Positions 1-8,509 are shown, numbered from the stretch's first letter. The stretch: DNA of 64,000 nucleotides from Shewanella zhangzhouensis (GCF_019457615.1 NZ_CP080414.1:2354501-2418500), one strand, 5' to 3'. Notes: a model not told the origin generated them from the letters alone. A program made the numbers and translations.

Positions 1-840
1 AGCATTGCTCAAACACTGGGTTCTAACAGTTTCCATGTGCTTGAGAAGTTCAGTGAGGATCAGGAAATCGGAGATAACCGCTGGCAAGTGGCTATTACTG
101 AAATCATTACCCAACGCGCAGTACGATTCTTTCAGCAGCCGATACAGCCCTGCCGCAGTGAAGTGGAAGTCTACCGCGAACTCTTTGCCCGCTTCTTTAA
201 CTCAGAAGGCAAGGTACTCCCTACCGCTACTGTGATAGCCATGGCTGAAAGGCACGGACTGAGTCAGGAGCTGGATAAGCTGGTCGTCCTCTCAGCTGTG
301 CGCATGTTGCTGGATAACCCAAACCTGACCGGTGCCTATGGGGTCAATATCAGCGCTGTGTCGGCAACCGATGATAATTTTGTGGTCTGGCTTAAGGATC
401 TTCTAACCAAACACAAGACCATTTCTAACCGACTGGTACTGGAAATCAATGAAAGTGGCCTGCAAACCAATATGCAGGGCAGTTTCCGCTTTATTCGCGA
501 AATCCACAGTGTTGGCACCCGGGTATCTATCGAGCGTTTCGGCATGGGCTTTACATCGTTTAAGTTTTTCCGGGAAGTCAGACCCGACTACATCAAGCTC
601 GACGCCACCTACAGCGAAGCCATAGATCAAGACGCCAACAACAAGTTTTTTGTGCGCATGATGATAGACATCGCCAGACGTATCGGTGTCAGGGTCATTG
701 CCTGTGGTGTGGAACGTCAGGAAGAAAAGCTGACGTTAGAGAAGCTTATGGTGGACGGTTTGCAAGGTTTCTATATTGCCAAACCAGAACCTGCCGCCGG
801 CAAAGACTCGCTTGACGAGAAACTGGCCCGCCAGAGTTAA
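1..840 (+). CDS. Degenerate EAL-domain protein, C-terminal part (5' truncated by window edge)
   Basis: The reading frame is open from base 1, so the gene begins upstream and only about 279 C-terminal residues are present. The visible part is an EAL-type (cyclic-di-GMP phosphodiesterase) fold: an ELFAR segment where an active enzyme has EALLR, then LEINES, the strand VSIERFGMGF where active enzymes carry DDFG, IKLD, IACGVE in place of AEGVE, and a final GLQGFYIAKPEP. Loss of the DDFG aspartates and of the AEGVE glutamate argues that it does not hydrolyse c-di-GMP and acts as a sensor or binding protein. The CsrD/MshH group of degenerate GGDEF-EAL proteins is a plausible home, but the N-terminus is missing, so this is inference. 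rsxA follows after 76 bases on the same strand. Confidence 0.75.
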   Translation, partial: SIAQTLGSNSFHVLEKFSEDQEIGDNRWQVAITEIITQRAVRFFQQPIQPCRSEVEVYRELFARFFNSEGKVLPTATVIAMAERHGLSQELDKLVVLSAVRMLLDNPNLTGAYGVNISAVSATDDNFVVWLKDLLTKHKTISNRLVLEINESGLQTNMQGSFRFIREIHSVGTRVSIERFGMGFTSFKFFREVRPDYIKLDATYSEAIDQDANNKFFVRMMIDIARRIGVRVIACGVERQEEKLTLEKLMVDGLQGFYIAKPEPAAGKDSLDEKLARQS

Positions 841-916
841 CCCTGCATTTGATATGTTGTTAATGAGACTCAAAAAGCCGATAATACCCGGCACCGACCG
901 CTAATGCTTTTTTGCG

Positions 917-1495
917 ATGAGTGAATATCTCCTGTTGTTGATCGGTACTGTGCTGGTCAACAACTTCGTTTTGGTAAAATTTCTCGGACTTTGCCCCTTT
1001 ATGGGGGTGTCAGGCAAGCTTGAGTCTGCCATCGGCATGTCGATGGCGACTACCTTTGTATTGACCCTGGCCTCCGTTCTCAGTTTCCTGGTGAACCAGT
1101 ATCTGCTGGCGCCTTTTGATTTGACCTATCTGCGCACCATGAGTTTTATTCTGGTGATCGCCGTTGTGGTGCAGTTCACCGAAATGCTGGTGCAAAAAAC
1201 CAGTGCCAGTCTGCACCGTGCGCTGGGTATTTACCTGCCGCTTATCACCACCAACTGCGCCGTTCTCGGTGTCGCGCTGCTCAATGTGAACGAGCAGCAC
1301 GATTTTCTGGAATCAGCCATCTATGGCTTTGGCGCCGCGGTGGGATTTTCTTTGGTGCTCGTCCTCTTCTCAGCCATGCGTGAACGCCTGGCAGCGGCCG
1401 ATGTGCCCCTGCCTTTTCGGGGTGGCGCGATTGCCATGATCACCGCCGGGCTGATGTCACTGGCCTTTATGGGCTTTACCGGTTTGGTGAAATAA
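917..1495 (+). CDS. rsxA: Rsx/Rnf electron transport complex subunit A
   Basis: Integral membrane subunit of the Rsx (Rnf) ion-motive NADH:ferredoxin-type oxidoreductase, which in enteric bacteria keeps the SoxR regulator reduced. The 192-residue length matches the family. The protein is almost entirely hydrophobic helices (about six), opening MSEYLLLLIGTVLVNNFVLV with the typical FLGLCPFMGVS loop containing the conserved Cys. A second LITTNCAVLGVAL segment mirrors the related subunit RsxE, encoded at the other end of the operon. It is the first gene of rsxABCDGE-nth. Its stop codon shares a base with the rsxB start (TAATG), which suggests translational coupling. The Shine-Dalgarno sequence before the ATG is weak. 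Confidence 0.97.
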   Translation: MSEYLLLLIGTVLVNNFVLVKFLGLCPFMGVSGKLESAIGMSMATTFVLTLASVLSFLVNQYLLAPFDLTYLRTMSFILVIAVVVQFTEMLVQKTSASLHRALGIYLPLITTNCAVLGVALLNVNEQHDFLESAIYGFGAAVGFSLVLVLFSAMRERLAAADVPLPFRGGAIAMITAGLMSLAFMGFTGLVK

Positions 1496-2064
1496 TGTCT
1501 GCAGTCATGATAGCCGTTGTATTACTGGGCCTGCTGGCATTGGTATTTGGTGCCATATTGGGCTTTGCTGCCGTTAAATTCAGAGTCGAAGGCGACCCTC
1601 TGGTAGATCAGGTCGAGTCCCTGCTGCCACAAACTCAGTGTGGTCAGTGTGGCTATCCTGGTTGCCGCCCCTACGCTGAAGCCATTGCCGGCGGTGACCA
1701 AATCAACAAATGTCCCCCCGGTGGCACCGCCACCATGGAAAAAATCGCTGAGCTGATGGGAGTTGAACCTCAGCCCCTGTCTGCCATAACTGAGCAGCAA
1801 GTCAAAAAGGTTGCCTACATTCGCGAAGACGAGTGTATCGGTTGTACCAAGTGTATTCAGGCGTGTCCGGTGGATGCCATCGTCGGCGCCGGTAAACTGA
1901 TGCACACCGTCATTACCCAGGACTGCACCGGCTGCGATCTCTGTGTCGAGCCCTGCCCCGTCGATTGCATCGACATGCTCCCTGTCACTCAGGACATCAA
2001 GACCTGGAACTGGAAACTGAGTGCCATTCCCGTGATGCAGCTCGAAGAGGATAAACAGTGCTGA
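1495..2064 (+). CDS. rsxB: Rsx/Rnf electron transport complex subunit B (polyferredoxin)
   Basis: Iron-sulfur subunit of the Rsx complex. One N-terminal transmembrane helix (residues 5-27) is followed by a 4Fe-4S domain with the CGQCGYPGC cluster around residue 50. Two tandem ferredoxin motifs follow, CIGCTKCIQACP and CTGCDLCVEPCP, giving three 4Fe-4S clusters in total. It is thought to pass electrons between RsxC and the membrane flavin subunits. At 189 residues it has the family's usual length. The start overlaps the rsxA stop by one base and the gene overlaps rsxC by seven bases, as expected for a coupled operon. Confidence 0.97.
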   Translation: MSAVMIAVVLLGLLALVFGAILGFAAVKFRVEGDPLVDQVESLLPQTQCGQCGYPGCRPYAEAIAGGDQINKCPPGGTATMEKIAELMGVEPQPLSAITEQQVKKVAYIREDECIGCTKCIQACPVDAIVGAGKLMHTVITQDCTGCDLCVEPCPVDCIDMLPVTQDIKTWNWKLSAIPVMQLEEDKQC

Positions 2065-4709
2065 CGCTTTTGGAACAATTGGATAAGGGTACGCTGTGGC
2101 GCTCACCCGGTGGTATTCATCCACCCGAGATGAAATCCGTCTCCAATGGCACTGCCATTGCCACACTGCCACTGTTTGATGAATACCTGGTTCCCCTGCC
2201 TCAGGTTGGTGAACAGGCCACTCTCGCCGTAAAGGCGGGTGATACCGTTCTTAAAGGGCAAATGTTGACTCAGGGTCAGGGCTTTGGCTATTTACCGGTA
2301 CATGCCCCCACTTCAGGCAGTGTAAAAGCCATTGAGTCTCGGCCGAGCAACCATGCATCCGCCCTGCCCATACTGACGCTGGTATTGGAAGCCGATGGCC
2401 AGGATACATGGTGTGAACTCCAAGGCGCAGCTTTGGATGAGTTGACCCCGGCCCAAATGGTCAAAAGAATTCAGGATGCCGGCATCGCCGGTATGGGCGG
2501 CGCCGCGTTTCCGAGCCACATTAAATTAAGTCCGGCCAGCGAAATAGAGTTGGTGATAGTCAACGGTGTTGAATGTGAACCCTACATCACGGCAGACGAT
2601 CGCCTGATGCGCGAGCACGCCGATGGGATTATCGCGGGTATTGGCATAGTGCACCGTATCCTTGCGCCCAAACGCATTATCATCGCCATCGAGGATAACA
2701 AGCCCGAAGCCGCTGAAGCCATGCGGGCCGCCGTCAATCGCAGCCAGTTACCGGCGGGACTTGTCAGGGTCACTGTAATCCCGACCAAATATCCTTCAGG
2801 CGGTGAAAAGCAGCTCATTCAGATTGTTACCGGACAGGAAGTGCCCTCCGGCGCCATTCCAGCTCAGCTCGGTATCCTGGTGCACAACGTGGGTACCCTG
2901 TATGCAATCCGCGATGCTGTCATCGAAGGAAAGCCTTTGATAGAAAGAGTCGTTACCGTCACCGGCAACGCGGTAACCAAACCCGGAAACTACTGGGCTT
3001 TAATCGGCAGCAAGGTAGAGGATCTCCTCCACCACTGTGATTTTCGTGCAGCGCAGGCCCAAAAGATCATCATGGGTGGTCCTATGATGGGTTACACCCT
3101 GGCCGATACCCAGGTCCCGATTTTGAAGGGCAGCAACTGTCTGCTGTTGCCCAACGGCCTCGAAATCACCGAGATGCCGCCCGAGAAACCCTGTATTCGC
3201 TGCGGCGAATGTGCCGTTGCCTGCCCCGCATCATTGCTGCCACAGCAACTCTTTTGGCACGCCAAAGCGGAAGAATACGACAAGGCACAAAGCTATAACC
3301 TCAAAGACTGTATCGAGTGCGGATGTTGCAGCTATGTCTGCCCCAGTGACATCCCCCTGGTAGAATATTATCGGGTTGCCAAGGCCGCCATTCGCCAACA
3401 GGCGGAAGAAAAAGCCAGTGCTGAGCGCGCAAAAGTGCGATTTGAAGCCCGCATTGCCCGCCTTGAAGAAGAAAAAGCGGCCCGTGAAGCCAAGGCAAAA
3501 GAGGCCGCAGAGAAACGTAAAGCGGCCATGGCCGGGGGAGAAAAAGACGCCATCGCCGCCGCCCTCGCCCGGGTGCAGGCCAAAAAAGCCGCCCAGGAGC
3601 AAACTGCCGCTCCGAGCGTTGACTCGCCAGAGGGTGTACCAGCTTCAGCCGCCGATCCTAAAGCCGGTGTCGCTGCCGCCATAGCAAGAGCCAAAGCAAA
3701 GAAGGCCGCCCAGCAGGAAGCCGCCAAGGCCGCTGCTAACACCGGGATTACGGAAGCTGACGCCGACGTAAAAACACAGGCCAAGCCTGAGTTAGCGTCC
3801 GAATCAGCAAGCAGCGAAGATCCGAAAAAGGCCGCTGTCGCCGCAGCGATTGCCCGCGCCAAGGCTAAAAAAGCAGCCCTGGCGGCAAACAGCAATACAG
3901 CCGCTGCAGACACCGCCGAAGGCAACATCCAATCCTCCCAACAGGCACCAGAAGTAAAGGTGTCTGAAGTGCAGCTAGCGGATGCAGAGGCTGACGCGAA
4001 GGAGCAGGATCCCAAGCGTGCCGCTGTAGCCGCGGCCATCGCCAAAGCAAAAGCCAAAAAGGCCGCCAGGAGTACCGATGAAAATGCCGCTCCGGAGTCA
4101 GTTTCGTCAGCGCCGGCGGCGCCGGTAGCCGACTCAGGCTCAGACTCAGACCCAATGGATACCAAATCAGCCAGAGTTGCTGCAGCCGTTGCCAAAGCTA
4201 AAGCCAAGAAGTCGGCGGCGAGTGCTGCACAGAGCGCTCCCCAAACGGATATGGCCGCTGAAACTGATAAGGGCGGCGTTGAAGCAAGTTCCCCACAAAC
4301 AGATGAAAGTACTCTTGCGAGCAAGCTAAACGACAAACCTGATGACAAGGCCGCCAGAGTGGCCGCTGCGGTAGCAAAAGCCAAGGCGAAGGCAGCGGCG
4401 AAACGTGAAGGAAGACAGTCAGATACTGCAGAAACTGGCAGCGTTCAATCTGAAGAGTCTCTAGCGGCTGACCCCCAGGCACTGGAGACTGATGCCCAAG
4501 CACTCGCGAACAGTTCCTTTACCGATAAGGCCGCTGACAAGTCGCCGGTTGAAAGCCAAGTATCAGAACAAGGTGGAAACACCCAAGACAGCTCAAATAC
4601 AGGTATTTCAGAGGTTCCACCAACAGATGCCGATGCGCTTAAAAAAGCCCGTATTGCTGCGGCCGTCGCCAAAGCCAAGGCCAAAAAAGCCGCCAAGGAG
4701 CATGAATAA
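2058..4709 (+). CDS. rsxC: Rsx/Rnf electron transport complex subunit C with extended Ala/Lys-rich repeat tail
   Basis: NADH-binding/FMN subunit of the Rsx complex. The first ~420 residues carry the glycine-rich GMGGAAFPSHIK nucleotide-binding region, the VNGVECEPYITADDR motif, and two ferredoxin-type motifs, CIRCGECAVACP and CIECGCCSYVCP. From about residue 440 to the end, the protein is a charged, Ala/Lys/Glu-rich tail. It contains about seven imperfect copies of a unit like ARVAAAVAKAKAKKAA separated by acidic Ser/Thr/Asp/Glu spacers. The total of 883 residues is longer than the roughly 740 of the E. coli protein, and the difference lies in this tail. The start is a GTG inside the end of rsxB, and the stop lies two bases before rsxD. 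Confidence 0.95.
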   Translation: MLTLLEQLDKGTLWRSPGGIHPPEMKSVSNGTAIATLPLFDEYLVPLPQVGEQATLAVKAGDTVLKGQMLTQGQGFGYLPVHAPTSGSVKAIESRPSNHASALPILTLVLEADGQDTWCELQGAALDELTPAQMVKRIQDAGIAGMGGAAFPSHIKLSPASEIELVIVNGVECEPYITADDRLMREHADGIIAGIGIVHRILAPKRIIIAIEDNKPEAAEAMRAAVNRSQLPAGLVRVTVIPTKYPSGGEKQLIQIVTGQEVPSGAIPAQLGILVHNVGTLYAIRDAVIEGKPLIERVVTVTGNAVTKPGNYWALIGSKVEDLLHHCDFRAAQAQKIIMGGPMMGYTLADTQVPILKGSNCLLLPNGLEITEMPPEKPCIRCGECAVACPASLLPQQLFWHAKAEEYDKAQSYNLKDCIECGCCSYVCPSDIPLVEYYRVAKAAIRQQAEEKASAERAKVRFEARIARLEEEKAAREAKAKEAAEKRKAAMAGGEKDAIAAALARVQAKKAAQEQTAAPSVDSPEGVPASAADPKAGVAAAIARAKAKKAAQQEAAKAAANTGITEADADVKTQAKPELASESASSEDPKKAAVAAAIARAKAKKAALAANSNTAAADTAEGNIQSSQQAPEVKVSEVQLADAEADAKEQDPKRAAVAAAIAKAKAKKAARSTDENAAPESVSSAPAAPVADSGSDSDPMDTKSARVAAAVAKAKAKKSAASAAQSAPQTDMAAETDKGGVEASSPQTDESTLASKLNDKPDDKAARVAAAVAKAKAKAAAKREGRQSDTAETGSVQSEESLAADPQALETDAQALANSSFTDKAADKSPVESQVSEQGGNTQDSSNTGISEVPPTDADALKKARIAAAVAKAKAKKAAKEHE

Positions 4710-4711
4710 TC

Positions 4712-5758
4712 ATGGCGTTTAAGATTGCATCATCACCCCATGTGCGCAAAGACAGCCAAACCTCGGCCGTGATGCAGCGCGTCATTCTTGCTGCCCTGCC
4801 GGGCCTCGCTGTCCAATGCTATTTCTTTGGTTGGGGCACCTTTATTCAGGTGTGTCTCGCCATTGCGACGGCCCTTTCCGCCGAAGCTCTGGTGCTTAAG
4901 CTCAGAAACCGCCCGATATCGGCTACCTTGATGGACCAGAGTGCTGTGCTTACCGCGCTCTTGATTGGTGTCGCCATTCCGCCGCTCGCCCCCTGGTATT
5001 TGGTGGTCATAGGTACGGTATTCGCCATCGTGATGGTGAAACAGCTTTATGGCGGTTTGGGGCAAAACCTCTTTAACCCCGCCATGGCCGCCTATGTACT
5101 GCTTCTCGTGTCTTTCCCGGTACTGATGACGACATGGGCCGTCCCCAGCACGCTGGCACAAAGCAGCGCAGGCATTCTGGATGCCATTGAAGTCATTTTT
5201 TCAGCTCAGGGCGCAGCTGACTTCGCGCTTGGGATTGATGGCGTGTCCATGGCAACCCCACTGGACACCTTGAAAACCGATCTGTCCATGGGGCTCACCG
5301 CCGATGAAAGCCTGAAAAAAGCCATCTTCGGCGGTGGCAGCACAGGTGAAGGCTGGTTCTGGGTGAATCTTGCTTATCTGTGCGGCGGCCTGTTTTTATT
5401 GGCCACCAAAACCATTCGCTGGCACATCAGCGCTGGGCTCATCGGCGCCCTCTTTGTGTGCAGCCTCTTTGGCTTTGGCGCATCGCCAGACACCCACGCC
5501 AGCCCCCTGTTTAACCTCTTCAGTGGCGCAACCATGCTGGCAGCCTTTTTTATTGCCACCGATCCTGTGACCGCCGCCACCAGTCCTCGCGGACGGCTGC
5601 TCTTTGGCGCCATGATAGGGGTATTGGTTTATCTGATCCGCACCTTTGGTGGTTACCCCGATGGTGTGGCGTTTGCGGTATTGCTGGCCAACCTCTGCGC
5701 TCCGCTAATCGACTATTACATCAAGCCCCGGGCCTATGGCCATCGTGGCAGCCTGTAG
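4712..5758 (+). CDS. rsxD: Rsx/Rnf electron transport complex subunit D
   Basis: Polytopic membrane subunit that carries a covalently attached FMN. The protein (348 residues) opens MAFKIASSPHVRKDSQTSAVMQRVILAALPG, typical for RnfD. It has about ten hydrophobic segments, including the GGLGQNLFNPAM signature loop. The LFSGATMLAAFFIATDPVTAATSPRGR segment includes the threonine (SGAT) used for flavin attachment. It begins two bases after the rsxC stop and is followed by rsxG after nine bases, so the subunits are probably made in step. Confidence 0.96.
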   Translation: MAFKIASSPHVRKDSQTSAVMQRVILAALPGLAVQCYFFGWGTFIQVCLAIATALSAEALVLKLRNRPISATLMDQSAVLTALLIGVAIPPLAPWYLVVIGTVFAIVMVKQLYGGLGQNLFNPAMAAYVLLLVSFPVLMTTWAVPSTLAQSSAGILDAIEVIFSAQGAADFALGIDGVSMATPLDTLKTDLSMGLTADESLKKAIFGGGSTGEGWFWVNLAYLCGGLFLLATKTIRWHISAGLIGALFVCSLFGFGASPDTHASPLFNLFSGATMLAAFFIATDPVTAATSPRGRLLFGAMIGVLVYLIRTFGGYPDGVAFAVLLANLCAPLIDYYIKPRAYGHRGSL

Positions 5759-5767
5759 GACCTGGCG

Positions 5768-6415
5768 ATGCAAAAATCCATCATCAAAAACGGACTCCTC
5801 TTAAGCGGTTTTGCGCTTATCTGTACCGCAGCGGTCGCCCTGGTGAACGAAGCTACCAAAGACAAGATTGCCGAGCAGCAACGTCTTGAGCTCACCCGTA
5901 TACTGCACCAGATAGTGCCCGATGAGCTTCATGACAATGACCTTGGCATGAGCTGCATTCTGATCCATAACGCCGACGCTTTGGGCACAGACGAGCCGAT
6001 GCCGGTTTATCTGGCAAGCAATGCCAATGAGCCAGTGGCGCTTGCCATAGAGACCATTGCCCCTGATGGGTATAACGGCAATATTCGCCTTATTGTAGGG
6101 GTAGACCTCAATGGCAAGGTGCTTGGTGTCCGTACCCTTACCCATCAGGAAACGCCGGGGCTTGGCGATAAGATTGAGCTGCGCAAGTCCAACTGGGTAC
6201 TGTCATTTAACGACAAGGTGTTTTCCGATAAGACAAGTGACCGCTGGAAGGTGAAAAAGGATGGCGGTGACTTTGACCAGTTCACCGGTGCCACCATTAC
6301 CCCCAGGGCCTACCTCAAGGCCATAAGCCGTACCCTGACCCTTGTCAGTGCCAATCAGGCCGAGTGGTTTAACAGGCCTCTGGGCTGTGATAACGGAGCC
6401 AATGCAGATGAGTAA
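5768..6415 (+). CDS. rsxG: Rsx/Rnf electron transport complex subunit G (FMN-binding)
   Basis: Periplasm-facing flavoprotein subunit of the Rsx complex: one N-terminal membrane anchor (about residues 8-26) and a soluble FMN-binding domain. The flavin attachment motif is clear in DQFTGATITPRAYLKAI, where the second Thr of TGAT bears the FMN through a phosphoester bond. The HQETPGLGDKIE stretch is also characteristic. At 215 residues the length is normal. Its last eight bases overlap the start chosen for rsxE. Confidence 0.95.
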   Translation: MQKSIIKNGLLLSGFALICTAAVALVNEATKDKIAEQQRLELTRILHQIVPDELHDNDLGMSCILIHNADALGTDEPMPVYLASNANEPVALAIETIAPDGYNGNIRLIVGVDLNGKVLGVRTLTHQETPGLGDKIELRKSNWVLSFNDKVFSDKTSDRWKVKKDGGDFDQFTGATITPRAYLKAISRTLTLVSANQAEWFNRPLGCDNGANADE

Positions 6416-7106
6416 CTACAAAGAGATTGCCTGGCAAGGGCTTTGGAAAAATAACCCGGGGCTGGTGCAGCTTTTGGGGCTTTGTCCACTCCTTGCGGTC
6501 ACAGCTACCCTGACCAACGCCCTTGGACTTGGTCTTGCCACTGTTGCCGTGTTGATTGGCTCCAACGTGCTCGTATCCCTGGTTCGTGAATTTGTCCCCA
6601 AGGAAATTCGCATTCCTGTGTTTGTGATGATCATCGCCGCCCTGGTGACAGTAGTGCAGCTGGTTATCAACGCCTATGCCTACGGCCTTTACCTGTCGCT
6701 GGGGATATTTCTGCCGCTCATTGTGACTAACTGCGTCATCATAGGCCGCGCCGAAGCCTTCGCATCCCGCAACAGCGTGGGCGCCGCCGCCTTCGATGGT
6801 CTGATGATGGGGGTAGGCTTTACCGCCGTGCTTGCCGTGCTGGGCGCGGTGCGGGAAATCCTCGGTCAGGGCACCCTGTTTGATGGCGCCGACCAACTGC
6901 TTGGCGACTGGGCTGCCTCTCTTCGTATTGAGCTGTGGCAGGTGGATAACAGCTTCTTGCTGGCAATGCTGCCCCCCGGCGCCTTTATCGCTATGGGACT
7001 CTTGATTGCCGCTAAAAATGTTATCGATAAGCGCCTGGAAGCGAAGAAGCCAGCGCCCGAAGCCGCGCCCGCCATCACCCGAGCCAGGATAACCAAAGTA
7101 GGCTGA
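6408..7106 (+). CDS. rsxE: Rsx/Rnf electron transport complex subunit E
   Basis: Integral membrane subunit paralogous to RsxA. About six helices are seen, with the conserved LLGLCPLLAVTATLTNALGLG loop and LIVTNCVIIGRAEAFA. The longer open frame starts at 6342 inside rsxG. I chose ATG 6408 because the protein then begins MSNYKEIAWQGLWKNNPGL, typical of the family, and a GGAG sits nine bases upstream (6395-6398). An ATG at 6402 is possible but too close to that GGAG. The length becomes 232 residues. The C-terminus ends in a short charged tail. nth follows after 31 bases. Confidence 0.95.
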   Translation: MSNYKEIAWQGLWKNNPGLVQLLGLCPLLAVTATLTNALGLGLATVAVLIGSNVLVSLVREFVPKEIRIPVFVMIIAALVTVVQLVINAYAYGLYLSLGIFLPLIVTNCVIIGRAEAFASRNSVGAAAFDGLMMGVGFTAVLAVLGAVREILGQGTLFDGADQLLGDWAASLRIELWQVDNSFLLAMLPPGAFIAMGLLIAAKNVIDKRLEAKKPAPEAAPAITRARITKVG

Positions 7107-7137
7107 ATACGGCAGACTGAGTAAGGTAAGAGATACC

Positions 7138-7779
7138 GTGAATAACCAAAAGCGAGTGGAAATTTTAACCCGGCTTAGAGCCAATAACCCCAAGCCAGAG
7201 ACTGAGCTTAATTTTTCCTCCCCCTTTGAATTGCTTGTGGCTGTCACCCTGTCGGCGCAGGCCACCGATGTCAGTGTGAACAAGGCCACCGATAAGCTGT
7301 TTCCAGTGGCCAATACCCCACAAGCCATAGTTGACCTTGGTGTCGAGGGGCTTAAGGAGTATATTAAAACCATCGGGCTTTTTAATAACAAAGCCATCAA
7401 CGTGGTGAAGCTGTCGCAAATCCTGCTGGAAAAGCACGGCGGCGAAGTGCCTGAAGACCGTGAAGCGCTGGAAGCCCTTCCCGGTGTGGGCAGAAAGACC
7501 GCCAACGTGGTGCTTAACACCGCCTTTGGCTGGCCTACCATTGCCGTGGACACCCATATCTTCCGTATGGCAAACCGCACCAAGTTTGCGCCCGGCAAGA
7601 ACGTGGTCGAGGTAGAGGAGCGGATGCTCAAGGTGGTGCCGGCCGAGTTTAAAGTGGACGTACACCACTGGTTTATTCTGCACGGACGCTACACCTGCCT
7701 TGCCCGCAAACCTCGCTGCGGCAGCTGCATCATCGAAGATCTGTGCGAATTCAAGGACAAGGTTTACCCAGACGAGTAA
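7138..7779 (+). CDS. nth: Endonuclease III (DNA glycosylase/AP lyase)
   Basis: Base-excision repair enzyme that removes oxidised pyrimidines and nicks abasic sites. The 213 residues contain the helix-hairpin-helix LPGVGRKTANVV with the catalytic Lys, the VDTHIFRMANR segment with the catalytic Asp, and the C-terminal 4Fe-4S motif C-x6-C-x2-C-x5-C (CLARKPRCGSCIIEDLC). The start is GTG with a purine-rich GGTAAGAG upstream. It sits directly behind rsxE, the same order as in E. coli, and is probably cotranscribed. A strong terminator follows at 7800-7835. Confidence 0.97.
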   Translation: MNNQKRVEILTRLRANNPKPETELNFSSPFELLVAVTLSAQATDVSVNKATDKLFPVANTPQAIVDLGVEGLKEYIKTIGLFNNKAINVVKLSQILLEKHGGEVPEDREALEALPGVGRKTANVVLNTAFGWPTIAVDTHIFRMANRTKFAPGKNVVEVEERMLKVVPAEFKVDVHHWFILHGRYTCLARKPRCGSCIIEDLCEFKDKVYPDE

Positions 7780-7797
7780 GCTGGGACCCTGAAATGA

Positions 7798-7835
7798 AAA
7801 ACGCCGCAAACTGTTACCAGTTGCGGCGTTTTTCG
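7798..7835. terminator. Bidirectional intrinsic terminator between nth and a minus-strand miniprotein gene
   Basis: A GC-rich hairpin, AACGCCGCAA-ACTG paired with CAG-TTGCGGCGTT (7800-7830), has one bulged A and a short loop. It is flanked by an A run on the left and a T run on the right. It can end nth transcripts on the plus strand and those of the small gene 7847-7930 on the minus strand. Confidence 0.9.
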
Positions 7836-7846
7836 TATAAATCGGC

Positions 7847-7930
7847 TTAAAACATGGAGGTTGCAAATGCAGCGAAGAACAATCCAATCACAGCTACAGT
7901 GCCCACAGCCATTTTCAGTTCAGTTTTCAT
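7847..7930 (-). CDS. Putative 27-residue single-pass membrane miniprotein
   Basis: A short frame with an ATG at 7930 and TAA at 7847, preceded on the minus strand by a strong Shine-Dalgarno (AAAGGAGAAGAAG directly before the ATG). The peptide starts MKTELKMAVGTVAVIG and continues LFFAAFATSMF: a charged N-terminus with two Lys, then about 20 hydrophobic residues, fitting one transmembrane helix. A sigma-70-like promoter (TTGGCT, 18 bases, GATAAT) lies upstream at 7960-7989, and the terminator at 7798-7835 lies just downstream. Promoter, ribosome site, frame and terminator are all in register, which supports a real gene. I recognise no family, and the function is unknown. Confidence 0.65.
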   Translation of the reverse strand: MKTELKMAVGTVAVIGLFFAAFATSMF

Positions 7931-7959
7931 CTTCTTCTCCTTTGGTGAACTTATACGGC

Positions 7960-7989
7960 ATTATCCGATGCCATTGTGGCTTTAGCCAA
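7960..7989 (-). promoter_or_regulatory. Sigma-70-like promoter for the 27-residue miniprotein
   Basis: On the minus strand: -35 TTGGCT (7984-7989), an 18-base spacer and -10 GATAAT (7960-7965). It points at the small gene whose ATG lies about 30 bases downstream, which leaves a very short leader holding the AAAGGAG ribosome site. Confidence 0.5.
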
Positions 7990-8098
7990 CACCACACTGT
8001 CAAACTGTGAGTTGCTTCAGATTTCTCCTTTTGTTCCCTGTATGCAGTACGTTTTTGCTATACTGGCCGCCATCTTACTGCCGTTAAAGGAACCCCAA

Positions 8099-8509
8099 AT
8101 GTCTCAAATTCTTCATACCATGGTTCGGGTTGCCAATCTTGAAAAATCCATCGCCTTCTACACCGAAGTGCTGGGCATGAAGCTGCTGCGCACCTCAGAA
8201 AATCCTGAGTATCGTTATTCACTGGCTTTTGTGGGCTATGGCGAAGAAGCCAAGGGCGCAGCTGTGATTGAACTCACCTGGAACTGGGATACCGATAAAT
8301 ACGATCTGGGCACAGGTTTTGGCCATATTGCCATCGGTAAAGCTGATATTTACAAGGCCTGCGAAGACATCGCCAGGGCCGGCGGTAAAGTGACCCGCGC
8401 GCCGGGTCCTGTTGCCGGTGGCACCACCGAAATCGCTTTCGTGGAAGACCCCGATGGTTACAAGATTGAACTCATCCAGATGAAATCCGCCATGCAAGGC
8501 CTTGGCTGA
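8099..8509 (+). CDS. gloA: Lactoylglutathione lyase (glyoxalase I)
   Basis: Converts the hemithioacetal of methylglyoxal and glutathione to S-lactoylglutathione. The start at 8099 gives 136 residues, MSQILHTMVRVANLEKSIAFYTEVLGMKLLR, matching the family. Longer upstream starts would add unrelated residues. An AAAGGA lies nine bases before the ATG. The expected metal ligands are visible: His6 (LHTMVRV), the Glu in AAVIELTWNW, the His in FGHIAIG, and the Glu near the end in GYKIELIQ. The histidine/glutamate set fits the Ni-dependent bacterial type. It is transcribed divergently from the miniprotein and ends at a strong terminator. Confidence 0.96.
   Translation: MSQILHTMVRVANLEKSIAFYTEVLGMKLLRTSENPEYRYSLAFVGYGEEAKGAAVIELTWNWDTDKYDLGTGFGHIAIGKADIYKACEDIARAGGKVTRAPGPVAGGTTEIAFVEDPDGYKIELIQMKSAMQGLG

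Noticed and set aside
3368..4384. Long minus-strand open frame (338 codons) opposite rsxC
   Set aside because: It is an Ala/Leu/Ser-rich shadow of the GC-rich rsxC repeat tail, with no ribosome site, inside a well-supported gene.
6369..7631. Minus-strand open frame of 420 codons across rsxE and nth
   Set aside because: It spans two clear plus-strand genes and their junction; its translation shows no domain and has shadow composition.
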